The position numbers and the translations under genes are program-made. Below are positions 29,376-39,197 of a stretch of 64,000 nucleotides of DNA, piece by piece. Source of the stretch: Azorinus chamasolen (Eukaryota > Mollusca > Bivalvia > Cardiida > Solecurtidae); assembly GCA_963576725.1 (NCBI GenBank), contig OY755244.1:77685620-77749619 (forward strand), read 5' to 3'. The notes below the pieces were generated by a model, which saw only the letters and a list, made by a program, of their open reading frames with translations, did not search any database and was not told the DNA's origin. The first letter of the stretch is position 1. Each line of letters starts with the position of its first letter.

Positions 29376-29857
29376 GTCCGTGCAGATAAGGTGTGTAAAT
29401 TAAAACATTTTCAAGAATAACTTCTGTATTTCTCCACCAAACCCTATGCTGTGACCACTTTCTAGACGATTCTAAAGAGTGGTCCCAGCATATAGGGTTT
29501 AGTGGAGAATTGACGATTTTAGTACAGTTGAACTTTCGATATCTCGAACGTCAAGGGAGATAACAGAAGTTCGAGTTATCCGATTTCTAATCTGGACAAT
29601 TTCTTAAGTTCACAGCTTAATGCAGGTCTACAGTAATGCTGAAAGCTCCTGTAGGAGCTTTCAACATTACTGTAGACCTGCATTAAGCTGTGAAATGTAT
29701 TTCTAGATATGCGTAGTGATACATTTTAGAGCAATTCTGTATTTTAAGATTTTGGAAGGACCGAACTTTTAGTTCGAGTTATCCGTTGTTCGAGTTATCC
29801 GAGTTCGAGATATCGAAGTTCAACTGTATTTGAGTACGCACCTTTATCCGTTACCCT
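29376..29857 (+). mobile_element. F element interrupted by P5
   Basis: The left end is CGTGCAGATAAGGTG, palindrome GACGATTCTAAAGAGTGGTC with an eroded left arm, then GGAGAATTGACGATTTTAG. A P5 copy sits in the F sequence TTTTAGTATTTG at its TA; F resumes TTTGAGTACGCACCTTTATC. Confidence 0.8.
29525..29826 (+). mobile_element. P5 foldback element nested in F
   Basis: CAGTTGAACTTTCGATATCT at the left and CGAGATATCGAAGTTCAACT at the right; TA duplicated on both sides. The core is TAATGCTGAAAGCTCCTGTA with the complementary arm. 302 bp. Confidence 0.88.
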
Positions 29858-29888
29858 GGTCATGGATACAATTTCAACCGTTAAGGCG

Positions 29889-30098
29889 TTAACCCATTCC
29901 CTCATATTGACGACTTTTGACGACTCTTTAAAAGTCACTTTGTGAAACAATTGTGATAAATAGAGCATTTGCTCCTTATCACAATGGTTTCAAATTGCAA
30001 AATTCTAAAAAACTTCCTTTTCTCTAGTTGATGCTCCTTTTCGGTAGATTTATTCAAAGAGGTTGTATCTAAAAATAGCCTTTGAGGTAATGGATTAA
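29889..30098 (-). mobile_element. T2 element lacking one apex arm
   Basis: TTAA at both ends. GCATTTGCTCCTTATCACAA shows that the right apex arm is lost. The rest of both outer arms is present. 210 bp. Confidence 0.84.
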
Positions 30099-30589
30099 TG
30101 TGGACCAGCGTGATGAATTCTAACCTCTAGAATTTCTGTGACATTTCATACAATTTGGGAAAGTCAAAAATAGCCTGCCTGTCTTTCATATACATAGCTA
30201 CATGCTCGGTTGTATTGATCTGCGGTGAAATAACACCACCACTGGTAATCTATAGACTGGTCTGAAACCGTTTGGGATCCATAAAAGTCACTTAGAATAA
30301 TTCCGCTACTGAACTGATAAAACGCTACAATTACGCAGCGGCACCACGGAAAATGGATTAATCATAGATCAGAAACCGGCTTGCGTGATCCAAGGAGAAA
30401 TATGACTTTTGCTACATAAGTAAAGCGCTGACCGTGGAAAAGGGGGATGGTCTTAGGGACAGTTTTATGACATTCTTTGTTATGATGATGTCTAAAGACT
30501 GTCTATAGCGACCCCCTTTGTGTACACTGCATGCCGAGAACTTGGTGCACATCAGGTGTATCTTCAGTCTTGATACACTTAGTATACAC
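30099..30589. other. No recognised feature
   Basis: No repeat family or gene recognised; moderately higher GC than the flanks by eye. Confidence 0.35.
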
Positions 30590-30780
30590 AGAGCTCTAGA
30601 TAAGATGCGTAAATTTAAACATTTTCAAGCATAACTCCTTTATTTCTCCACCAAATCCGATACTGTGACCACTCTTTAGAATCATCTCTTTGAGACGATT
30701 CTAAAGAGTGGTCACAGTATAGGGTTTGGTGGAGAGATGACGATTTTCGTATTTTGGCACGCAACTTTATCTGTAGCTCT
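30590..30780 (+). mobile_element. F element, complete
   Basis: The ends are AGAGCTCTAGATAAGATGCG and TTTATCTGTAGCTCT. The palindrome CCACTCTTTAGAATCATCTC, TTTGAGACGATTCTAAAG is extended by GATACTGTG/CACAGTAT. 191 bp. No clean target duplication. Confidence 0.82.
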
Positions 30781-30794
30781 GGACGACTATACAG

Positions 30795-30870
30795 GTTGGA
30801 GCCAGGTGAGACATCCAGTTCTAAAACATTTCGCCAGAACCCAATCTGTTTGACACCTTGGTTGTATCTT
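30795..30870. mobile_element. T3b-like remnant
   Basis: CAGGTTGGAGCCAGGTGAGA, AACCCAATCTGTTTGACACC: only the layout remains. Confidence 0.35.
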
Positions 30871-30897
30871 TGAAAAGAGATGGCGGAAAACTGTGTT

Positions 30898-31088
30898 CAG
30901 CGGAACCTGTCTTAAGTGACTTAACTATGGGTCAGTAAGGCACGTGGTAGCTTAATGCAGGTCAAAAGTAATGCAGAAAGCTGCTATAGGAGCTTTCTGC
31001 ATTCATTTTAACCTGCATTGAGCCACCACCTGCTTTTTAACACTCCTATGTTCATGATATGAATGGCCGCTTAGGACAGGTAATACTG
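30898..31088 (+). mobile_element. P1 element
   Basis: The left end is CAGCGGAACCTGTCTTAAG and the right end GGACAGGTAATACTG, then TA. The apex is GAAAGCTGCTATAGGAGC. A diverged F remnant lies just downstream (31093-31165). Confidence 0.78.
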
Positions 31089-31230
31089 TATTTAGGTCTT
31101 TCCACCAGACCGTATCTTACTGCTACTAACTAGGTCTCTATTAGGCGATGCTAAAGAGTAACAGCGATGTACAATGTACATGTATAACAGATGAGACGGC
31201 GCACCCCTGGAAGAGTAACCGATTTTGTTC

Positions 31231-32248
31231 TATCGTCGATGGCCCTGTTTCGGTGCATGCCCTATTTCGGTGCACTTAACTTGGGAAACGATATCTTCTT
31301 TAAGAAGAGCTGAATTACGTCATCACTTTTTGCAATCCACCAAATAAACAAATACCTGTCATCGCTGTCAAAAAAATCTAAAATGTGCTGCAAACAATTA
31401 AGTTACTTACTATATTTGATAAAGCATAGCAATTTCAGCCATTTTCCTTATGTCTGTTTTCACTTGGATAGCTTTTGTTCCAAAAAATACTGTCCTGAAA
31501 ATGTTTCTCTCAATTTTGTAGAGATGTACATTTGTTGTCATATGCTGCAGCAAAGTCACATGACTTCAATGTCTCTGCTCACTGTTTTCAAGTACAGGCT
31601 ATGTCCAAAAGTATGTCCTTCACTATATTTTTCACATAGGAGAGAGACCTTACAGAGCGGAGACCTACTTTAGTTTATTCATACAGGATAGAGACCTAAT
31701 CTTATTCATGCCGGAGAGATACCTACTAGATTTTAATCAAATAATATTTTACTGGAGAAAACGCCTTACTAGAGTTGTTTTAGTCAAAATACACAATTTC
31801 CAGAGAAAAAAAAAGAGTTTAAACAAGGTAAGAACATTGACAGTAAATGGTTCTTGTTATAAAAATACTTTAAACTCGTTACAACATGCATAATTTGTTT
31901 GATATGCATTTCATTTTGTTTTAATAGTTCAAGGTTCAAAAATAAGTTACAGACCTACTGCTTTTAATTTACAAATGTAGTCATACACTTTTGTTGAACA
32001 CTGTATTTGGATAAAAAGAAGCCGCACCGAAATAGGGCAGATAAACACAAAATAACACAAAATGGCTACGTCATTAAAACGGTTTCAACCGCGATAAATA
32101 TGGAATATTTTGGGAATTAATTTATACAGATTCAACTTAGAAGACCTATTACAAAGGTACTATTAGTTTTTTTCATACAATTTTAAGATTTGTGATCACC
32201 CCGATCAGTTTGATTGCTAAGTGCACCGAAACTGGTCCATCCACGATA
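31231..32248. mobile_element. 1-kb element Q with terminal inverted repeats
   Basis: The left end TATCGTCGATGGCCCTGTTT, CGGTGCA is mirrored at the right by TGCACCGAAACTGGTCCATC, CACGATA (about 27 bp, several mismatches). CCCTATTTCGGTGC near the left and GCACCGAAATAGGGC near 32025 form a second mirrored pair. The interior, 31630-31770, has four sites that translate as zinc-finger-linker-like HIGERPY, HTG(stop)RPN, HAGEIPT and FTGENAL. There is no intact frame and no cysteine pairs at finger spacing. It could be an element that captured a decayed C2H2 gene segment, or the likeness may be chance. Confidence 0.45.
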
Positions 32249-32310
32249 CACTGTTTGCATGGTCATGATGGTTCCCCTTTCTCATGACACACCCCTGTGA
32301 ACAGTATAAA

Positions 32311-32554
32311 CTTTATCCTTGTTCCCTGTTCTATGTTTATTTCAAATTCCAATACCTACTGAATATTCAACCAATGATGAAATATGGAAGGTGGACCATT
32401 GTATCCATTTTAGAAACTAAAGAAATAGATATATCAAATTCCATTAGCAAACAGAGCAGACCCAGATCAGACGGCTCCTGTATAGGAGCCGTCTCATCTA
32501 GGTCTACTCTGTTTGCAAATGCGTGAAAAACGTTTATATGAAGGAAAGGGTTAA
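32311..32554 (-). mobile_element. T1b foldback element
   Basis: The left end TTTATCCTTGTTCCCTGTTC has decayed. The palindrome CCCAGATCAGACGGCTCCTG, TATAGGAGCCGTCTCATC is intact. The right end is GAAGGAAAGGGTTAA. Confidence 0.82.
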
Positions 32555-32626
32555 ATCAATTTTGATCTCTTTACTAGTACTAGGCTGATTGTTTATGATG
32601 ACACATTTACACATAACGTGTTTGCA

Positions 32627-32838
32627 AAGAAAGAAGGCCAAGGATAGAAGCTCACAATGGAGCTGTCTAATGAGGGTCTGCTCTGTTTACTTATTCATTA
32701 TATAGATCTGAATCGACAGTGTCTACAAAGGTTAAACTCCAAGTGTCTATGTGCCACTATAATAAATTAAAATAATCTAATTAATATTCATGAAATCAAT
32801 GTCTTGTCCATGAAAATATTCGCTCATTAAAGATAAAA
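32627..32838 (+). mobile_element. T1 element, diverged
   Basis: Right palindrome arm GGAGCTGTCTAATGAGGGTC and long arm TCTAATTAATATTCATGAAA are present; the left arm is poor. A small T1-like scrap lies at 32570-32620. Confidence 0.58.
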
Positions 32839-32868
32839 CGTGATTTTGAAATACAAAACGTGACAATC

Positions 32869-33083
32869 TTAACCCTTTTGCTGCCAATGCCGGATCTGTG
32901 ATTACCTATGCAAACAGTTTGGATCCAGATGAGACGCCGAGTAACTCGGCGTCTCATCAGGATCCAAACTGTTTGTTACTGTTACTATGTTTTTGAAACA
33001 AAAATGAAGAAAATCAAAAGAATGAAAATTTGTAGCAGACGACAAAGTTAGCAGACGACAGAGTTTGGCAGCGAAAGGGTTAA
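32869..33083 (-). mobile_element. T3 foldback element, complete
   Basis: TTAACCCTTTTGCTGCCAA at the left; GGCAGCGAAAGGGTTAA at the right. The palindrome is near-perfect around GAGTAACTC, with CCAGATGAGACG on one arm and CCTGATGAGACG on the other. The outer arm has GCAGACGAC twice. 215 bp. Confidence 0.88.
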
Positions 33084-33358
33084 GCGGATTAAAATTTACT
33101 CCTGCATGCTGAAGGTTAAAAGAACGACTGTACAGAAGTGTTGAACAAACATAACTATCGTAACTACTCGGCGATTTCCGGCAAGCTCGGAAACGTTTTT
33201 GTAGATATCTACGAAGTGTTCCGATAGCAAACAGAGATAAGACTAAACAAACAAGTATTGTCAAACAACCCATTGTCCGAAGAGACTGCTCATCTAAATC
33301 GAAACTGTATGCAAACTGTAATCACAGAATCGCCCAGATTAGTCTAAAGGTTCATTAT

Positions 33359-33611
33359 TTTACCCTTTACTTCATAAACACTCATTTTAATGCCTCTGCA
33401 AACAGAAAAGATCCAGATCAGACGGCTCCTAAAGGAGTCGTCTGATCAGGATCTACTCTGTTTGCTTTTAAAATAATATAGATCAGATTCTACAGTTTCT
33501 GCCGTGGCAAAAAAAAGTCATCTGTTAATATGCCCTTTCAAAAAGTTATATTCTATTGATGTTCTTGAATGTCATTATTTCTTACATGAGTTTTATTGAC
33601 TAAACGATTAA
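33359..33611 (+). mobile_element. T1 foldback element
   Basis: Left TTTACCCTTTACTTCATAAA. The palindrome ATCCAGATCAGACGGCTCCT, AAAGGAGTCGTCTGATCAGG is near-perfect. The long arm has CTACAGTTTCTGCCGTGGC. The right TTAA is at 33608-33611. 253 bp. Confidence 0.82.
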
Positions 33612-33776
33612 GGAAACCATTCTGCTATTTTAACATCAAAGAATTAATTTCTTCAAACATTTAAACAGTCGAATTCAAAAGAGGCCTGGTGTTCTGTTAC
33701 AATGAATATTTCACGAGGAAAACGTTGTTAAACACAACAAATGTTCCATTTACGCGTTTTTCTGAACTATCAAATA

Positions 33777-33978
33777 CAGTAGAGCCTGTCTTAAGCGGTC
33801 ATCAAAAAGAGGTATAATTACGGGGTCAGTAAAACAGGTGGTAGCTTAATGCAGGTCAAAAGTAATACAGAAAGCTCCCGTAGGAGCTTTCTGCATTACT
33901 TTTGACCTGCATTAAGCAACCATCTGATTTTAAGACTCTTATAAATGTTAAATATATGATTAGGACAGGTTCTACTGT
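33777..33978 (+). mobile_element. P1 foldback element
   Basis: TA-flanked. The left end is CAGTAGAGCCTGTCTTAAGC and the right end GGACAGGTTCTACTG. The apex GAAAGCTCCCGTAGGAGC is part of a foldback of about 35 bp per arm. 202 bp. Confidence 0.86.
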
Positions 33979-33984
33979 ATAACT

Positions 33985-34217
33985 ATTTCAAACAATTAAT
34001 GTTTTAGGCGAATATATTACTTGTTTTTGTCTTTGCAGTATTTAGTATCTTCTTATTGCCACTAGTTTTCGATGTTGACTCTTATTTCAGTCATGGTCCT
34101 TATTTCAAACAATTATTGTTTTAGGCGAATATATTACTTGTTTTGTCTTTGCAGTAGTCAGTATCTTCTTATCGCCGCTAGTTTTCGATGTTGACTCTTC
34201 TTTCAATCATGGTCCTT
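33985..34217 (+). repeat. Tandem duplication, 117 bp x 2
   Basis: TTTCAAACAATTAATGTTTT (33986) recurs 117 bp later with a few differences, and the whole unit through GTTGACTCTTATTTCAGTCA is duplicated. Each copy contains CTTGTTTTGTCTTTGCAG, which resembles a splice acceptor, but no coding frame follows. Confidence 0.75.
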
Positions 34218-34477
34218 AAGAGTTGGTGGTGTAACACAGAGAGGCTATCACAAGCAGAAAGTTATATAGAAAGATAATCAAAGTATTTATCACATACTTT
34301 ATCTCATAGCATATTTTATTGAAATGTATTGTTCTATGAATATTAAATAGAATGTTACCAGTATAGCATATATTGCAATATCGTCTCACAGAATGTGTCA
34401 CATTGTACAATAATGAAGTACATCTACAGTTTAAGACCCCAGATAGTTCGTTCACTAAAACAAATATCATTGTCTAA

Positions 34478-34530
34478 CTGGTGGCAGCTTAATGCAGGAT
34501 GAAAGTCATAAAGAAAGCTCTCTAGGAACC
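34478..34530 (+). mobile_element. P4 fragment
   Basis: ACTGGTGGCAGCTTAATGCA, GGATGAAAGTCATAAAG, AAAGCTCTCTAGGA: the left inner arm and apex only. Nothing is recognised in 34218-34475. Confidence 0.55.
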
Positions 34531-34561
34531 TTTGATCTTAGCCCCATATTTGATAGAGATG

Positions 34562-34806
34562 GATTTTACGCATTTGAAAACAGAGTAGACCCAGATCAGA
34601 TCAAACAACTCCTGTATGAGCTGTCTGATTAGGGTCTGTTCTATTTGCTTAAATGAAATACAATAGAATGATCTGATTATTTATATCTTGCCATGCATAA
34701 AACATTCTTGTTCATAGTGCCGAATGTATTTATAAAACTTTTTCAGTTTATTAATATTCATAAAGTTATTATTTCATACTTGAATATTCATCAGGTAAAT
34801 TGATAA
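34562..34806 (+). mobile_element. T1 element
   Basis: GCAGAT-type palindrome with an internal ATCAGATCAAAC change (CCCAGATCAGATCAAACAAC), right arm GAGCTGTCTGATTAGGGTC, and long arm TTATTAATATTCATAAAGTT. The ends have decayed. Confidence 0.68.
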
Positions 34807-34841
34807 GCATTCATCTGTGGCTGATCGAAAAACAGTAAACA

Positions 34842-34967
34842 TGTATATGAGATAAATGAGCCTTGAGCTACATATCTTATTATTGTATATGAGATAAATG
34901 AGCCTTGAGCTACATATCTTATTATTGTATATGAGATAAATGAGCCTTGAGCTAAATATCTTATTTC
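34842..34967 (+). repeat. 42-bp tandem repeat, three copies
   Basis: TGTATATGAGATAAATGAGC starts at 34842, 34884 and 34926. The copies are almost identical, indicating recent amplification. Confidence 0.88.
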
Positions 34968-34978
34968 TGTATATGATT

Positions 34979-35208
34979 CAGTACTTTCCCTTCCATATAC
35001 GCACCTTTTTCTCGCCTGTACTAACAGAACAGACCCAGATCAGACGGCTCTTAAAGGAACCGTCTTATCAGGGTCTGCTCTGTTTGTTTGTGGTAAAATA
35101 CCCAGTATGAATCTGCTTCTACAGTAAAAAAAACCCTCGTTAATAATCCTAATTAATATTCATAAGTCATTATTTCTTACATGAATATTAATGAGGTAAA
35201 ACGTTTAA
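34979..35208 (+). mobile_element. T1 element
   Basis: ACTTTCCCTTCCATATACGC at the left. The palindrome ACCCAGATCAGACGGCTCTT, AAAGGAACCGTCTTATCAGG is diverged at the apex. The long arm has CATGAATATTAATGAGG. The right end is a TTAA. Confidence 0.74.
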
Positions 35209-35334
35209 ATACATCGGTGGATTGATGGGCAATATAGACAGACCTCTTCAATACAATCTCTCTTTCTATGAAGACCGCACAAAGTACATCTATGATAGTT
35301 CTTTAGAGTAATCATTTTAGTGCGGTCCCACGCG

Positions 35335-35550
35335 TTTACCGCGATCCCGCTATTCGCGACTTGATTCGCATTTGCAAACAGCTTGGATCCTGATGAGACG
35401 CCGAGTAACTCGGCGTCTCATCAGGATCCAAGCTGTTTGACACTCGGTCAACAGTTTCTCAATAGATTGATCGAATCGGAAGAAGTTACACTTTTCACCA
35501 GATCCAATTTTCAGCAGACATTATTTTTGTACAGCGGGGTGATGGTTTAG
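35335..35550 (+). mobile_element. T3b element with perfect 32-bp palindrome arms
   Basis: 35375-35439 is a perfect inverted repeat: CAAACAGCTTGGATCCTGAT and 12 more bases per arm around a single A in GAGTAACTC. The flanks are the T3b type (GACTTGATTCGCATTTG, CACTCGGTCAACAGTTTCTC). Boundaries are TTTA and TTAG. Here both arms read CCTGATGAG, unlike most copies. Confidence 0.82.
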
Positions 35551-35772
35551 AGGCAGGTTTAATTGTACTTTCACATAAAATATTCACAATCGTAGAAAAA
35601 GATATGGCTTCAGTCACGTGATCAGGGCAAAAGCTTCGTTCTTTTCACGTGGAATATGTCTCGCAAAATACTTACCTGCAAGAAACGTGTCGCCTGTTAA
35701 CGTGCTACTCTATTGCTCGCGTTACTTCCTCTATTCTTCCGCTTACCCCGAACTGACTCGGCATTGAAAATA

Positions 35773-35912
35773 CAGTAGAACCTGTTTTAAGCGGCTTTGA
35801 ATTAGTTGAACGCATAAATCTTTAAAAAAGCAGCAGGTTGCTTAAGGCAGTGTAAACGTAATACAGGAAGCTACAGTAGGAGCTTTCTGCATTACTTTTG
35901 ACCTGCATTAAG
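35773..35912 (-). mobile_element. P1 left part
   Basis: TA then CAGTAGAACCTGTTTTAAGC. The core AATACAGGAAGCTACAGTAG with GAGCTTTCTGCATTACTTTT is intact. It is cut at CTGCATTAAGC, where T1 sequence starts. Confidence 0.75.
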
Positions 35913-35914
35913 CT

Positions 35915-36360
35915 TTAAAGCATGAGTATTCATGTTAGAAATAATTGCATCATGAATATTAATCAGTTGAATTTTTATCATAGTATGTGAACACATGATG
36001 TTTCAGTCATGGCAGGAACTGATCATATACAGTAAAACCTCTCTATAACGACCACTAAATTGTGTTAATTAATTGGTATTTAGGGCAGGTGGCTGCTTAA
36101 AGCAAGGTGAAAGTAAAACAGAACGCTCCTATAGGAGCGTTCTGTTTTACTTTTACCTTGCTTTATGCAGCCACCTGCCTTTAACACACAAAAATTGATG
36201 TAATTTAGTAGCCGTTATAGATAGGTTTTACTGTATTTTTAAGTCCATAAGGAAACAGAGCAGACCCCTGATCAGACGACTTCTACACCAACCATCTGAT
36301 CTGGGTCTACTCTGTTTGCAAAGGCATTTAAAGGGTGTGTATATCAGCTAGAGGGATCAA
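35915..36360 (-). mobile_element. T1 element interrupted by P2
   Basis: The reverse long arm (GAGTATTCATGTTAGAAATA, GTCATGGCAGGAACTG) runs to 36029, where a P2 copy with duplicated TA intervenes. T1 resumes with CCATAAGGAAACAGAGCAG, a diverged palindrome, and GGGTCTACTCTGTTTGC. Confidence 0.8.
36030..36233 (+). mobile_element. P2 element nested in T1
   Basis: TA on both sides. CAGTAAAACCTCTCTATAAC at the left, ATAGATAGGTTTTACTG at the right. The apex GAACGCTCCTATAGGAGC lies in a foldback of about 45 bp per arm. 204 bp. Confidence 0.88.
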
Positions 36361-36412
36361 CATGAAACGTGTCCAAAGTCCACCGTACTAACTTTCGTTC
36401 GTCTTGCTGAAG

Positions 36413-36613
36413 TTAATCATTTCGCTTCCAATTTCGTATCGGTGGTTACCGCATCCAGACGAGGCGTCGAGTAACTCGGCGTTTCATCAGGATCCAGACT
36501 GCTTGTCACTGTGGCACTGTTTATGAAAGAATATTTAAGAAAATTAAACAAATGAAAAGTGTAGCAGACGACAAAATTTTGCAGCCGACAATATTTAGAA
36601 GCGAAAGAGTTAA
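36413..36613 (-). mobile_element. T3 element, diverged
   Basis: TTAATCATTTCGCTTCCAA at the left, GAAGCGAAAGAGTTAA at the right. The palindrome has ATCCAGACGAGGCGTCGAG and CTCGGCGTTTCATCAGGATC. The outer arm keeps GCAGACGAC. Confidence 0.78.
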
Positions 36614-37041
36614 TGAAGTTCTGCATATCTCGCTATTGTGTGAAATCTGTTTTTTTTCCTTCATCGCCGTGTTAACTTGTGTTGCAACATGACAGATGCA
36701 TTCTTTCAATTCATTCCGCCTAAATGTGAATTATTTATTATTGAGTCCTTAGGCCCTTTCACCACTGCGGTCCAATTTATGATGAGGAAGTAGGCGTGGA
36801 CCCATTTAAGACACCGAGTAACTCCGTGCCATACTCAGATACTCGGACACTATTTCTTTTAACAGAAATTGAATGAAAATGTACATCTAGAATTGTAGCA
36901 GATGATAATTTTTGCAGACGAAAGTTTCTTGGAAGAATCATTGAGGAGTGATGTGATCAATTAGAGCACGGAGGATAGTTACCCTGGCTGTCTATTTATT
37001 GGCAGGGAGAGAAATCTCGAGGGCTTAACGCAAACTCTTTT
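36614..37041. mobile_element. Mostly unrecognised, with a T3-like remnant
   Basis: 36790-36955 has GACACCGAGTAACTCCG, then GTAGCAGATGATAATTTTTG and GCAGACGAAAG, a weak T3 layout. The remainder shows no gene or family. Confidence 0.38.
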
Positions 37042-37272
37042 TTAACCCATTCCCTCATAGGCTATTTTTAGATACAACATCTTTGAATAAATCTACCGGA
37101 AAGGAGCATTAACTAGAGAAAAGGATTTTTTTTTAGAATTTTGTTGTTTGAAACCATTGTGATAAATAGAGCATTTGCTCCTATAGGAGCAAATGCTCTA
37201 TTTATCACAGTGGTTTCACAAAGTGACATTTACAGAGTCGTCAAAAGTCGCCAATACGAGGGAATGGGTTAA
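37042..37272 (+). mobile_element. T2 foldback element, complete
   Basis: TTAA at both ends. The apex GCATTTGCTCCTATAGGAGC is perfect; the right arm CGTCAAAAGTCGCCAATACG leads to GGAATGGGTTAA. 231 bp. Confidence 0.87.
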
Positions 37273-37372
37273 ACCATTACTCAATGAATATTCCTATAAG
37301 AAATAACGACGTCATGCGTATTAATTAGATCCATTTTTTAATGACATATGAACACAGGGAAGTTTGGCCATT
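37269..37372 (-). mobile_element. T1 fragment
   Basis: It uses the T2 right TTAA as its left end: TTAAACCATTACTCAATGAA, then AAGAAATAACGACGTCATGC. It is cut at the ...GGCCATTGG junction with an F scrap (37373-37403: GGAGAAATGACGATTTTAGT). Confidence 0.65.
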
Positions 37373-37402
37373 GGTGGAGAAATGACGATTTTAGTATTTG
37401 TT

Positions 37403-37470
37403 AATTGGTACAACGTCCGCTTTTTAACCAGGAGGTTGTAAGTTCGAAAAGCAGCGGGGCTGACTCATTC
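37403..37470 (+). repeat. tRNA-derived SINE-like remnant
   Basis: TTGGTACAACGTCCGC resembles a D-arm/A-box, CTTTTTAACC an anticodon loop (TTT at the anticodon place) and GGTTGTAAGTTCGAAAAG a T-arm/B-box. An acceptor stem is absent and the anticodon stem pairs poorly, so I read it as a SINE head or tRNA relic, not a working tRNA gene. Confidence 0.45.
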
Positions 37471-37480
37471 TCATTTTGTA

Positions 37481-37664
37481 TTAACCATTTACTCCATGAA
37501 TATTCATGAAAGAAATGATGACGTCATGAATATAAATAAGTTTAATTTTTAAAATGGTATAATAACACATGAAATGTTTAACCAAAGTAGAAACTGTAAT
37601 ATCAGATAGATTTTAACTTTATTAAGCAAACAGAACAGACCCTGATCAGAGGTTCCCATATAGG
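37481..37664 (-). mobile_element. T1 element, 3'-truncated
   Basis: TTAACCATTTACTCCATGAA, reverse long arm with AATGATGACGTCATGAATA (TGACGTCA palindrome) and AAGCAAACAGAACAGACCCT. It ends within the palindrome. Confidence 0.72.
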
Positions 37665-37721
37665 CTCCTAAAGGACTGATTTAAGTTGTAAATGCATCTA
37701 GAAGACCAAACCGGAACATGT

Positions 37722-37926
37722 TGACTTTAACCTGTCATAAGCGGCCATTCATTTATTGGATATATGAGTGAAGAGGCAGGCGGTTACTTAATGCAGGGCA
37801 AACGTAATTCAGAAAGCTCCTATAGGAGCTTTCTGCGTTACTTTTGACCTGCATTAAGTTACCACTTCCCTTACAGACAAATCATTAGACCTCTTTTTTG
37901 ATGACCGCTTAGGACAGATTGTACTG
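37722..37926 (-). mobile_element. P1 element
   Basis: The left end GACTTTAACCTGTCATAAGC has decayed. The apex AGAAAGCTCCTATAGGAGC is perfect. The right end is GGACAGATTGTACTG, then TA. Confidence 0.8.
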
Positions 37927-37987
37927 TACAGGATGATTTTGGAAACATCCTTCCATTTACTGTATATATACATACACACTGTATATA

Positions 37988-38191
37988 CAGTAAAACCTCT
38001 GTATAACGGCCACTTAAATACGTCAAGTATTTTGTGTTAAAGGCAGGCGGCTGCTTAAAGCAAGGTGAAAGTAAAACAGAACGCTCCTATAGGAGCGTTC
38101 TGTTTTACTTTCACCTTGCTTTAAGCAGTCACTTGCCCTAAATACTAACCAATTAAGACAATTTAGTGACCGTTATAGATCAGTTTTACTG
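37988..38191 (-). mobile_element. P2 foldback element, complete
   Basis: TA on both sides. Left CAGTAAAACCTCTGTATAAC, right ATAGATCAGTTTTACTG. The foldback is about 45 bp per arm and nearly perfect through GAACGCTCCTATAGGAGC. 204 bp. Confidence 0.88.
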
Positions 38192-38254
38192 TATACAGTG
38201 GATTAGACGGACCGCTCTATGTTTCTTTCTACTCAGCAGGGTATACTTTTTTCC

Positions 38255-38668
38255 CAGTAAACCTCTCTAATGCGACCACCAAAAAGAAGTATAAATATGG
38301 GTGGTAGCTTAACGCAGGACGGAATGATGGAAGCTCCCCAGGAGCTTTCTGCATTACGTTCGTCCTGTATTGAACAACCACATGCAAGACACCTATAGAT
38401 GTTGAACCCGTTTCCTCCTATACTCACGCCTTCTGATGTCTCTGCAAAAGTCATGTTTTGAAACAAATGTGATAAATAGAGCATTTGTTCCATAGGACTA
38501 AATGCTCTATTTATCACATTGGTTTCAATAGTATACAATTCTAAAACAATCCCATTTTCTAGTGAATGCTCCTTCTCAGTAGATTTATTCAAAGAGATTG
38601 TTTCTAAAATAGTCTAAGTGGGAATGGGTTCATTATAAAGTGGTCGTTTTAGAGGATTTGTTTTACTG
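38255..38668 (+). mobile_element. P3 element interrupted by T2
   Basis: The left end is CAGTAAACCTCTCTAATGCG. The apex is GGAAGCTCCCCAGGAGC. A T2 element begins at about 38403. P3 resumes ATTATAAAGTGGTCG and ends TTTGTTTTACTG, then TA. Confidence 0.8.
38403..38632 (-). mobile_element. T2 element nested in P3
   Basis: Reverse T2 with apex GCATTTGTTCCATAGGACTA, both outer arms and the end GGGAATGGGTT. The boundary tetranucleotides are not clean TTAA (TGAA and TTCA), so the target duplication has decayed. Confidence 0.82.
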
Positions 38669-38766
38669 TACATCACAGTTCGAGACCACTACCTGTGGCC
38701 TGGAATACAGCACTTGCCTCAAGCAGTGTAAAGTGTAGACCATGCTTAGAACGCACAGGAGCCTTG

Positions 38767-38850
38767 TGACCAGGGCCCGATGTTATAGAATTCTTTCCAT
38801 GAGTCTTAATTCATTGCAATTCAAAATCTGACCACTCAGATACTTGGGAA
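38767..38850. repeat. Dispersed repeat, relative of 3408-3520
   Basis: GGGCCCGATGTTATAGAATT, CATGAGTCTTAATTCATTG and ATCTGACCACTCAGATACTT align with the earlier copy. The internal inverted repeat is largely lost. Confidence 0.5.
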
Positions 38851-38960
38851 TGCACTCACACTCAAATTCAGATTTGTTTTAGAACCTTGGGATTAGATGT
38901 TGCATGGTTTCAATCTATAAAACAGATTGGAACTCTCCCATGTTTTATATCAAGGAACTG

Positions 38961-39197
38961 TTAAAGCAAATGGTTTTCACACATTTGCAATCAGAGAAGA
39001 CCCATCAAATTAGAAGCCGACTGATCAGGGTCTATCATGTTTGCTTATGAAATTTTAATATATCTGACTCTGGAGTTTCTACATTGCAAAACCAAAACAT
39101 CCTGTGTGTAAATTATGTCATAATTATATAAAAATCAGCTAATAAATATTCACGTATCATTATTTTTTACATGAATATTCAACAGGGACAGTCTTAA
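38961..39197 (+). mobile_element. T1 element, diverged
   Basis: TTAA at both ends. The palindrome is mostly lost on the left (GAAGACCCATCAAATTAGAA); the right arm CCGACTGATCAGGGTC remains. The long arm is similar to the 2305-2562 copy (AACAGGGACAG end). Confidence 0.7.

Noticed and set aside
37403..37470. Functional tRNA gene
   Set aside because: A- and B-box-like motifs exist, but no acceptor stem pairs and the anticodon stem is poor; a SINE relic fits better.
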